From contig JBBKWR010000092.1 of the NCBI GenBank assembly GCA_037969055.1, forward strand, positions 1 to 28,128: 28,128 bases of DNA, given 5' to 3'. Position numbers and translations under genes: made by a program. The notes under the pieces are model-generated. The model was given only the letters and a program-made list of their open reading frames with translations, had not been told where the DNA came from and ran no database searches. This DNA comes from Pelagihabitans sp037969055 (GTDB lineage Bacteria > Bacteroidota > Bacteroidia > Flavobacteriales > Flavobacteriaceae). Shown here piece by piece: positions 8,038-14,582 of the stretch (position 1 is its first letter; each line of letters opens with the position of its first letter).

Positions 8038-8733
8038 CTATGCTGTCTTTTCAATAATGCGAAGGGCGAAATGATACATGCGATCGAATTGTTCTTCAAG
8101 TCCCATGTCGGTATTGTCGAACATAATGGCATCCTCGGCTTTTTTTAAGGGTGAAAATTCGCGGTTTGAATCAATATGATCTCTTTCAAGTACATTTTTT
8201 AGGACCTCATTGTAAGATACCTTTTCTCCTCTTTCCAATAGTTCCTTATACCGCCTTGCGGCCCTAGCATCAGCCGACGCCGTCATGAATATTTTGAGTT
8301 CAGCCTCTGGAAAAACAACAGTGCCAATATCACGACCATCCATTACAATTCCTTTCTCGCGACCCATTTTCCGTTGCATTTCCACCAATTTATGTCGTAC
8401 CTGTTCTATTTCTGCAATTCTGCTGACATAATTAGATACTTCGAGCTTGCGAATTTCCTGCTCCACGTTTTCTTCACCAAGGAACATTTCTGCGTAGCCC
8501 AAGGCCTTATTAAATACAAATTTTAAGGGTATTTTGGGTAATAATTTAACCAAGGCCTCCGTATTATCCCTTGCATTACCAATAAAGCCCTGGCGTAAGG
8601 CGAACAGTGTAACCGCACGGTACATGGCCCCAGTATCAATATAAACATATCCCAAGGATTTCGCCAATTGTTTGGCAATAGTACTCTTTCCTGTAGAGGA
8701 ATACCCATCTATAGCTATGGTAATTTTTCCCAT
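8038..8733 (-). CDS. cmk: Cytidylate kinase
   Basis: The 231-residue protein has the P-loop GYSSTGKS at residues 10-17, YIDTGAMYRAVTLFA for nucleoside binding, and the CMP-kinase motif VMDGRDIGTVVFPEAELKIF followed by ARAARRYKEL. It phosphorylates CMP and dCMP. Length and motifs are normal. It lies 81 bp downstream of lon, and a -7-like TATTTTTG sits only four bases before its ATG. The cmk-rpsA adjacency seen in many bacteria is interrupted here by the BON-LysM gene on the other strand. Confidence 0.97.
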   Translation of the reverse strand: MGKITIAIDGYSSTGKSTIAKQLAKSLGYVYIDTGAMYRAVTLFALRQGFIGNARDNTEALVKLLPKIPLKFVFNKALGYAEMFLGEENVEQEIRKLEVSNYVSRIAEIEQVRHKLVEMQRKMGREKGIVMDGRDIGTVVFPEAELKIFMTASADARAARRYKELLERGEKVSYNEVLKNVLERDHIDSNREFSPLKKAEDAIMFDNTDMGLEEQFDRMYHFALRIIEKTA

Positions 8734-8737
8734 TGTC

Positions 8738-8745
8738 CAAAAATA
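8738..8745 (-). promoter_or_regulatory. Candidate -7 element abutting the cmk start
   Basis: The minus strand reads TATTTTTG then four bases then the cmk ATG. If used, transcription would begin at or next to the start codon and give a leaderless or nearly leaderless mRNA. No clear -33 TTG is seen, so the element is unproven. Confidence 0.35.
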
Positions 8746-8814
8746 GGTAGAAAAATAAAGGGTACTCCTTAAAACTCAATTAATTCGACTATTGTAAAAA
8801 GTAGTTCGGGGCAC

Positions 8815-11265
8815 CTAGAGCAACTTGGCATTCTTGACCTTTTGAGCGGTTAATGCCAACTCCACTACCTCATGCATATCGGTGACATAATGAAATTTCA
8901 ATCCTTTCAGGTATTCTTGCTTGATTTCCAATATATCCTTTTCATTGTCTTTGCTAAGAATAATCTCTTTGATTCTTGCCCGCTTGGCAGCCAGGATTTT
9001 TTCTTTGATTCCTCCAACGGGAAGTACCCTGCCCCTCAAGGTAATCTCCCCTGTCATGGCCAAACTCTTTTTTACCTTGCGTTGGGTGAAAAGTGATACC
9101 AACGAAGTAAGCATTGTAATTCCCGCACTGGGCCCATCTTTCGGAGTTGCACCTTCAGGCACATGAATGTGAACGTTGTAATTCTCAAAAACCTCCGGGT
9201 CAATCCCAAATCGATCTGCATTCGATTTTATGTACTCCATAGCAATGGTGGCAGACTCTTTCATTACTTTACCAAGATTTCCAGTAATGTTTAGTTGTCC
9301 CTTTCCCTTGGATAATATCGATTCAATAAAAAGGATATCCCCACCCACGCTGGTCCAGGCCAAACCGGTCACCACCCCTGCAACCTCATTATTTTCATAT
9401 TTGTCCCGTTCCAGACGCGGCGGCCCTAAGATTTTCTCCACATCAATATTGCCGATCCTTACCTGATATGCTTCTTCTACCGCGATAGATTTCGCGGCGT
9501 AACGGACCATTTTTGCAATTTGCTTTTCTAAGGCACGCACTCCCGATTCACGGGTATAACCCTCTACTATTTTTTCCAGTTGTGGCTTTCCAATTTTGAG
9601 GTGTTTGGGCGCGAGTCCGTGTTCTTTTAATTGCTTGGGCAACAGGTGACGCTTGGCAATTTCTACTTTTTCTTCGATGGTATAGCCAGTAACATTGATA
9701 ATTTCCATTCGATCTAGCAAAGCAGGTTGAATGTTCGATAAATTATTGGCGGTTGCAATAAACATCACTTTCGATAGATCAAACCCAACTTCCAAAAAAT
9801 TATCGTGAAACTCGCTGTTCTGCTCCGGATCCAAAACCTCTAACATAGCAGAAGAGGGATCGCCCTGATGTCCGTTCGAAAGTTTATCTATCTCATCCAA
9901 GATAAAGACAGGGTTCGAGGTCCCGGCCTTTTTAATACTCTGCACGATCCTGCCAGGCATCGCCCCTATATAGGTTTTTCGATGTCCGCGTATTTCGGCC
10001 TCATCCCGCAGGCCCCCAAGCGACATTCGCACGTACTCCCTGCCCAGGGCCTCGGCAACCGATTTGCCCAAGGAAGTTTTTCCTACCCCGGGAGGCCCAT
10101 ACAAACATAGGATCGGAGATTTCATGTCGTTTCTAAGTTTCAGAACGGCCAAATATTCAATAATCCTTTTCTTTACATCTTCTAGACCATAGTGATCTCT
10201 ATCTAAAATTTTCTGGGCGCGTTTTAAGTCGAACTTATCTTTTGAAAATTCGTTCCATGGCAGGTCCAAAAACAGGTCCAAATAATTTCTTTGGATGGAG
10301 TACTCTGCCACTTGGGGATTCATCCGTTGAATTTTGGCCAACTCCTTATCGAAATGATCGGACACCTTGGCATCCCATTTTTTTTTCTTTGCCCTAAGCT
10401 GCATCTCCTGTACTTCCTCATCGTATGAAACCCCGCCCAGTTCTTCTTGTATGGTCTTCATTTGCTGGTGCAAGAAATATTCGCGTTGTTGCTGATCCAT
10501 ATCAGTACGCACTTTTGACTGGATGACATTTTTCAGCTCCAATTTTTGCAATTCAACATCCATGTGCTTTAAAGTGGCCAACGCGCGCTTTTTTAGGCTA
10601 TTGATTTCCAAAAGCTCCTGTTTCTCTTCAACCGAAAGATTTAAGTTAGAGGATACAAAATTAATCAAGAACGAATTGCTCTGGATATTCTGAATCGCAA
10701 AAGACGCTTCGCTGGGAATATTGGGATTGTTTTTTATGATCTTGATGGCAAGATCTTTAAGGGTATCGATAATGGCAGAAAATTCCTTATCCCCTTCCAA
10801 AGGTCGCACTTCCTTGGTCTCTCGTATAGTGGCCGTCATGTAGGGCTTTCTGGTAAGTACCTCCGCAATTTCGAATCTTTTTTTGCCTTGGATAATTACG
10901 GTGGTGTTACCGTCGGGCATCTGGAGAACCCTCAGTATTTTGGCGACAGTGCCCAACGTATTTATATCTTTTACATCAGGGTTTTCTGTATTCTCATCCT
11001 TTTGTGAAACCACACCGATCACCTTTGCACCGTTGTTGGCGTCCTTTATCAAACTGATGGATTTGTCCCGTCCGGCAGTAATAGGGATGACCACCCCTGG
11101 AAAAAGTACAGTATTCCTAAGTGGAAGGATCGAAAGTGTTTCTGGTAAACTTTCGTTGTTCATTTGCTCTTCATCCTCCGCGGTCAACAAGGGAATCAAT
11201 TCTGCATCCTCGTCGAAGGTATGCAGCGACATATTGTCAAAATTTGAAAATTTGGAATCTCCCAT
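8815..11265 (-). CDS. lon: ATP-dependent protease Lon (La)
   Basis: The 816-residue protein has all Lon parts in order. The N-terminal substrate domain starts at LSILPLRNTVLFPGVVIP, then comes a long helical region. The AAA+ module has Walker A GPPGVGKT (390-397) and Walker B VFILDEIDK (453-461). The C-terminal protease domain carries Ser713 in PKDGPSAG and Lys754 in VGGIKEK. Lon degrades misfolded and regulatory proteins in the cytoplasm. The acidic N-terminal extension before the substrate domain looks normal for Flavobacteriaceae. It is transcribed away from the ECF sigma gene, with four TTCTGT half sites 17-97 bases upstream of its start, so stress control is plausible but not shown. Confidence 0.98.
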   Translation of the reverse strand: MGDSKFSNFDNMSLHTFDEDAELIPLLTAEDEEQMNNESLPETLSILPLRNTVLFPGVVIPITAGRDKSISLIKDANNGAKVIGVVSQKDENTENPDVKDINTLGTVAKILRVLQMPDGNTTVIIQGKKRFEIAEVLTRKPYMTATIRETKEVRPLEGDKEFSAIIDTLKDLAIKIIKNNPNIPSEASFAIQNIQSNSFLINFVSSNLNLSVEEKQELLEINSLKKRALATLKHMDVELQKLELKNVIQSKVRTDMDQQQREYFLHQQMKTIQEELGGVSYDEEVQEMQLRAKKKKWDAKVSDHFDKELAKIQRMNPQVAEYSIQRNYLDLFLDLPWNEFSKDKFDLKRAQKILDRDHYGLEDVKKRIIEYLAVLKLRNDMKSPILCLYGPPGVGKTSLGKSVAEALGREYVRMSLGGLRDEAEIRGHRKTYIGAMPGRIVQSIKKAGTSNPVFILDEIDKLSNGHQGDPSSAMLEVLDPEQNSEFHDNFLEVGFDLSKVMFIATANNLSNIQPALLDRMEIINVTGYTIEEKVEIAKRHLLPKQLKEHGLAPKHLKIGKPQLEKIVEGYTRESGVRALEKQIAKMVRYAAKSIAVEEAYQVRIGNIDVEKILGPPRLERDKYENNEVAGVVTGLAWTSVGGDILFIESILSKGKGQLNITGNLGKVMKESATIAMEYIKSNADRFGIDPEVFENYNVHIHVPEGATPKDGPSAGITMLTSLVSLFTQRKVKKSLAMTGEITLRGRVLPVGGIKEKILAAKRARIKEIILSKDNEKDILEIKQEYLKGLKFHYVTDMHEVVELALTAQKVKNAKLL

Positions 11266-11281
11266 ATAATTATTTCGGTCA

Positions 11282-11303
11282 TTCTGTCATTAATACAACA
11301 GAA
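11282..11303. promoter_or_regulatory. TTCTGT-N10-ACAGAA inverted repeat upstream of lon
   Basis: TTCTGT at 11282-11287 and ACAGAA at 11298-11303 are perfect 6-bp arms, beginning 17 bases upstream of the lon ATG. It could be a dimeric regulator site or a small hairpin in the lon leader. The same word recurs at 11337-11362 in the opposite arrangement. Confidence 0.35.
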
Positions 11304-11336
11304 ATCAAATTCGTTAATATCCATGAAAACCTTAAT

Positions 11337-11362
11337 CACAGAAGGCAATGACATATTCTGTG
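11337..11362. promoter_or_regulatory. CACAGAA-N12-TTCTGTG inverted repeat upstream of lon
   Basis: CACAGAA at 11337-11343 and TTCTGTG at 11356-11362 are perfect 7-bp arms around 12 bases. The core word equals that of the pair at 11282-11303. Candidate operator for lon, the sigma gene, or both. Confidence 0.4.
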
Positions 11363-11392
11363 GCCGTCAATAGGTTTTTTTCAAAATATTAG

Positions 11393-11486
11393 GACAATAG
11401 TTGTGCCAATCGCAATAAATGAAAAAACCTTTAGGGGTTAATTGTTAAATTCCATCATAACAATTGTGCCAGTAGGAAATAAATGA
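11393..11486 (+). repeat. Degenerate direct repeat upstream of the sigma gene
   Basis: Copy one (11393-11422) is ACAAT, two bases, TTGTGCCA, a few bases, AATAAATGA. Copy two (11460-11486) is ACAATTGTGCCA, a few bases, AATAAATGA. The TTGTGCCA starts are 63 bases apart. The shared ends and diverged middle suggest two binding sites or two promoter-like elements serving the downstream sigma gene. Confidence 0.4.
11440..11465. promoter_or_regulatory. AATTGTTA-N10-TAACAATT inverted repeat
   Basis: AATTGTTA at 11440-11447 and TAACAATT at 11458-11465 are perfect 8-bp arms around 10 bases. This is the geometry of a dimeric regulator operator. The right arm overlaps the second direct-repeat copy. No T run follows, so it is not a terminator. 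Confidence 0.4.
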
Positions 11487-11586
11487 TTCAGCAAAATAAA
11501 ATCTATGATCCAAATATTGATTATTTAAACCATCGAACTGTAACAATCGCTAACTTAATTCATCTTTTAATTAAACCATTATCCTT

Positions 11587-12138
11587 TTGAGCCACAAAAG
11601 TGAACATATTGATACATTGATAAAATGGTGTATCGATGGGAAACAGAACGCCCAGCTGGAAGTCTATAATCGCTATTATAAGGCCATGTACAACACTGCG
11701 CTTCGCATCGTCAAGAACAGTGCGGAAGCCGAAGATATCATGCAGGAATCGTTTTTGAGCGCGTTTACGAAACTGCAATCATTCAAAGGGGAAGTTACTT
11801 TTGGATCCTGGTTAAAAAGAATTGTGGTGAACAACAGTATCTATCATTACAGAAAGCAACAGAAAAAAAATGAGGTTGACCTAGAAGATGTAATGTACAA
11901 GGTCGAAGATAACGACGGGGTCACTTCCGATCATGAGTTTACAGCACTAAGGGCTCAAAAGGTGATGGAAACCATGAAACAGTTGAGCGACAAATACAGA
12001 GTTTCTTTGACCTTACATTTAATCGAAGGTTATGATTACGAAGAAATAAGTGCCATTATGGATATGAGTTATGCAAATTGCAGAACCACAATTTCAAGGG
12101 CCAAAGAAAGTTTAAGACAAAAAATAATAAATGCATAA
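11587..12138 (+). CDS. ECF-type RNA polymerase sigma factor (TTG start)
   Basis: The 183-residue protein has a sigma-70 region 2 (YKAMYNTALRIVKNSAEAED, then IMQESFLSAF and FGSWLKRIVVNN) and a region 4 helix-turn-helix (VSLTLHLIEGYDYEEISAIM, then ANCRTTISRAKESLRQ). There is no region 3, as expected for ECF factors. No in-frame ATG precedes region 2 and a stop lies a few codons upstream at 11572-11574, so TTG at 11587 is the most likely start. It lies 2 bases before the membrane protein gene, the normal place for its anti-sigma partner. It probably controls an envelope regulon including its own operon; that is inference from context. Confidence 0.92.
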   Translation: MSHKSEHIDTLIKWCIDGKQNAQLEVYNRYYKAMYNTALRIVKNSAEAEDIMQESFLSAFTKLQSFKGEVTFGSWLKRIVVNNSIYHYRKQQKKNEVDLEDVMYKVEDNDGVTSDHEFTALRAQKVMETMKQLSDKYRVSLTLHLIEGYDYEEISAIMDMSYANCRTTISRAKESLRQKIINA

Positions 12139-12140
12139 TA

Positions 12141-12701
12141 ATGGAAAAAGAAAGTTTAGAAAATCTATTTGAAAAACTAAGGGGCACCTTCGATACCGAA
12201 GAACCTACCCCTGGTCATCAAGACAGATTTTTGGAAAAATTGAACGCTTCTAAAGGAATAGTGGGAATCAATTCGAAGCGCATATCTTGGCGGAAGCCCC
12301 TATCCATAGCAGCTTCTGTGGTGATTCTGGTCGCTATCGGTATTGGGACATTCAAACCTCAACCCACTTTGGATCAGCAGGTCGCATCGATTTCACCTGA
12401 GGTTTCCAATAGTCAAATTTACTTCGCCGGCCTCATTGAGGAACAGGTGAAACAGTTAGAAAGTGAGAGCACGCCTGAAACAAAGCAGATCATCGATGAC
12501 ACGATGGGGCAGCTCAAAAAATTAGAAAACAACTACAGACAATTAGAGCAAGATCTTTTAAGCGGTGGTAACAGTAAACTGATCCTCAGTGCCATGATCA
12601 ACAATTTTCAAACCCGGATCAACTTGCTCCAAGATGTCCTAGAAAACATAGAAAATATTAAAAAGTTAAAAAATTATAGTGATGAAAACCAAACTATTTA
12701 A
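12141..12701 (+). CDS. Single-pass membrane protein, probable anti-sigma factor
   Basis: The chosen ATG gives 186 residues beginning MEKESLENLFEKLRG; a longer frame from 12078 would overlap the sigma gene and is rejected. A cytoplasmic stretch of about 50 residues is followed by one membrane segment (about residues 53-71, LSIAASVVILVAIGIGTF) and a charged, coiled-coil-like outer part (EEQVKQLESESTPETKQI, then LKKLENNYRQLEQDLL). There is no zinc anti-sigma HxxxCxxC motif. The position directly after an ECF sigma gene and the topology fit an anti-sigma factor, but sequence alone does not prove it. The next gene overlaps its 3' end by 20 bases. Confidence 0.75.
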   Translation: MEKESLENLFEKLRGTFDTEEPTPGHQDRFLEKLNASKGIVGINSKRISWRKPLSIAASVVILVAIGIGTFKPQPTLDQQVASISPEVSNSQIYFAGLIEEQVKQLESESTPETKQIIDDTMGQLKKLENNYRQLEQDLLSGGNSKLILSAMINNFQTRINLLQDVLENIENIKKLKNYSDENQTI

Positions 12702-13767
12702 ATATACCGCTCTATTGTTTATGACATTCCCTCTTTTGCTCTGTGCGCATGATGGAAACCTAAACGGAAGGTACACGAAGGAAAAAACGATAAAAAAAGA
12801 ATTTAAGGTGAATCCTGATGCGATGCTCAAAGTGAGTAATAGCTATGGAAACCTTAACATTACCTCCTGGAACGGAAATAAGGTAATTATAGAGGTGCAG
12901 ATAAAGACGAACGGTAACAACGAGGAAAAAGTCCAAAAGAAGTTGGATGAAATTACCGTAGATTTCGAAAGCAGTAGCAACATGGTTTCCGCCAAAACAA
13001 ACTTCAATTCCAAGAAGGATGGATGGGGATGGGGTGGTTCCGGCAATGTAAATATGCAGGTAAACTATGTAATCAAGGTGCCTGTTAAAAACAGTGTTCA
13101 ATTGAACAATGACTATGGGAGCATTATTTTAGACCGCATTGACGGCCACGCAAAAATCGACTGTGATTATGGCCGATTGGAAATCGGGGAACTGCATGGT
13201 AGGAACAACCAGTTAAGTTTCGATTATACTTCCAATTCGACCATAGGCTATATGAACAGTGGGGAAATAGATGCCGACTATTCTGGGTTCACGATCGAGA
13301 AGGCAGGAGACCTCATAATCAAGGCCGATTATACGAACGGTAGCGTGAAACAAATGGGCAGTCTTGAATATTCCTGTGATTATGGTAAACTTGAAATTGG
13401 CGAAGCGAAAAATATATCAGGGGATGGAGATTATATCAGTGTGCAATTGGGCACCATTCACGGTAATGTCGATCTCAAAGCTGACTATGGGTCTTTAAAA
13501 ATAAGCAAACTTGCCCCCGATGCGGGTAATGTGACTATAAATTCCAATTATACAGGTGTTAAGATTGGATATGATGCCAATTACAATTTCGATTTTGAGA
13601 TCAACACTTCCTATGCGGGGGTGAGTGGCAAAGAAGATTTTGAAATCAAAAACAGCAGCGAAAAATCGTCAAGCAAGTATTACAAAGGATATTATGGTAG
13701 TGCCAACAGTGGAAATCGCATCACCCTATCAAGCGATTATGGGGGCATTACATTTTTCAAAAATTAA
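12682..13767 (+). CDS. Exported DYG-repeat protein (DUF4097-like beta-helix)
   Basis: The 361-residue product begins MKTKLFKYTALLFMTFPLLL, a signal peptide probably cut near CAHDG. A GTG one codon earlier is a less likely start. The body is made of roughly 20-residue units centred on DYG or DY (NNDYGSIILDRI, DCDYGRLEIGEL, DADYSGFTIEKA, SCDYGKLEIGEA, KADYGSLKISKL, SSDYGGITFF), which predicts a right-handed beta-helix like DUF4097 or adhesin-type proteins. No catalytic residues stand out. The start overlaps the putative anti-sigma gene by 20 bases, so the two are coupled. It is presumably a periplasmic or surface product of the sigma operon. Confidence 0.8.
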   Translation: MKTKLFKYTALLFMTFPLLLCAHDGNLNGRYTKEKTIKKEFKVNPDAMLKVSNSYGNLNITSWNGNKVIIEVQIKTNGNNEEKVQKKLDEITVDFESSSNMVSAKTNFNSKKDGWGWGGSGNVNMQVNYVIKVPVKNSVQLNNDYGSIILDRIDGHAKIDCDYGRLEIGELHGRNNQLSFDYTSNSTIGYMNSGEIDADYSGFTIEKAGDLIIKADYTNGSVKQMGSLEYSCDYGKLEIGEAKNISGDGDYISVQLGTIHGNVDLKADYGSLKISKLAPDAGNVTINSNYTGVKIGYDANYNFDFEINTSYAGVSGKEDFEIKNSSEKSSSKYYKGYYGSANSGNRITLSSDYGGITFFKN

Positions 13768-13812
13768 AACATCAATCTGCCCCGGGTAAAATCGGGATTA
13801 AAAACAAAAACC

Positions 13813-14538
13813 ATGAAACATTTATTGAGCCTGAGTTTAATAGTATTAATGACCACCAATTGCTCCGCACAATGGGGGAAAAAAATCAATGGCAACGGTA
13901 AAACGGTAAGTATAGAACGGAGCGTTGGCGATTACGATGGGATATCGGTGTCGGGTTGGTTCGATGTAAATCTGGTGGACGGTAACGAGGGAGACCTGGT
14001 CTTAAAAGGAGAGGAAAATCTTTTGGAGCATATTGTTACTGAAGTTGAAAACGGTAAATTGGTCATCAAGGTAGAGAAAGGGTATAACCTGAAACCTTCC
14101 AGCTGGAAAGAGGGCATCGTTATTACAGTACCGGTAGATCAAATCGATGCCGTTATTTTATCGGGCTCGGGTGACATTGTGGGTAAAAAGACCCTTAAAT
14201 CGAAGGATTTCAAGACCACCATGTCTGGCTCGGGAGATATTACATTGGACGTCGATTCCGAAACCATGACCGCAAGTATGTCCGGATCTGGAGATATGAA
14301 CCTCAGCGGAAAAACTGGAACATTCGAAGCGACCATCTCTGGTTCCGGCGATATCAAAGCTTATGATTTGGAGGCCGATAATGTAGAGGCTACCGTATCC
14401 GGATCAGCCGACATAAAAGTTACGGCCCGGGAAATGTTAAAGGCGAGGGTATCGGGTTCAGGGGATATCAGTTATAGGGGGAATCCCAAAAAAATTGACA
14501 CCAAAACATCTGGTTCAGGGGATATCACCAAAGGATAA
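13813..14538 (+). CDS. Exported SGSGD-repeat protein (DUF2807, head-GIN type)
   Basis: The 241-residue protein has an N-terminal signal (LLSLSLIVLMTTNCSAQ). The cysteine could make it a lipoprotein, but Asn before it is atypical. The domain start SVGDYDGISVSGWFDVNLVD and a series of SGSGDI motifs are diagnostic of DUF2807. The seven motif serines are at residues 117, 138, 157, 176, 196, 214 and 233, i.e. rungs of 18-21 residues; the fifth reads SGSAD. A small beta-helix is expected. It follows the DYG-repeat gene by 45 bp with no terminator between, and is the last gene of the sigma unit. Function is unknown; databases call the family putative auto-transporter adhesin. Confidence 0.88.
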   Translation: MKHLLSLSLIVLMTTNCSAQWGKKINGNGKTVSIERSVGDYDGISVSGWFDVNLVDGNEGDLVLKGEENLLEHIVTEVENGKLVIKVEKGYNLKPSSWKEGIVITVPVDQIDAVILSGSGDIVGKKTLKSKDFKTTMSGSGDITLDVDSETMTASMSGSGDMNLSGKTGTFEATISGSGDIKAYDLEADNVEATVSGSADIKVTAREMLKARVSGSGDISYRGNPKKIDTKTSGSGDITKG

Positions 14539-14582
14539 AAAACATATTTTACCAAAAGCAAAACAATCAAAAAGCGAACCAA

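Larger units (their letters stand above)
11266..11586. other. 321-bp divergent lon/sigma intergenic region
   Basis: There is no coding signal here. The stretch holds two inverted-repeat pairs built on TTCTGT/ACAGAA near lon, an 8-bp inverted repeat, and a degenerate direct repeat nearer the sigma gene, each listed separately. I found no confident TAnnTTTG promoter for either gene, and nothing resembling the HrcA CIRCE operator or a tRNA. Confidence 0.6.

Noticed and set aside
12078..12140. Longer start for the putative anti-sigma gene
   Set aside because: It lies wholly inside the sigma gene in another frame; the ATG two bases after the sigma stop is the natural start.
14158..14526. CRISPR-like or tandem repeat array
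   Set aside because: The repeats are in-frame SGSGD coding units with diverged codons, not identical DNA repeats with spacers.
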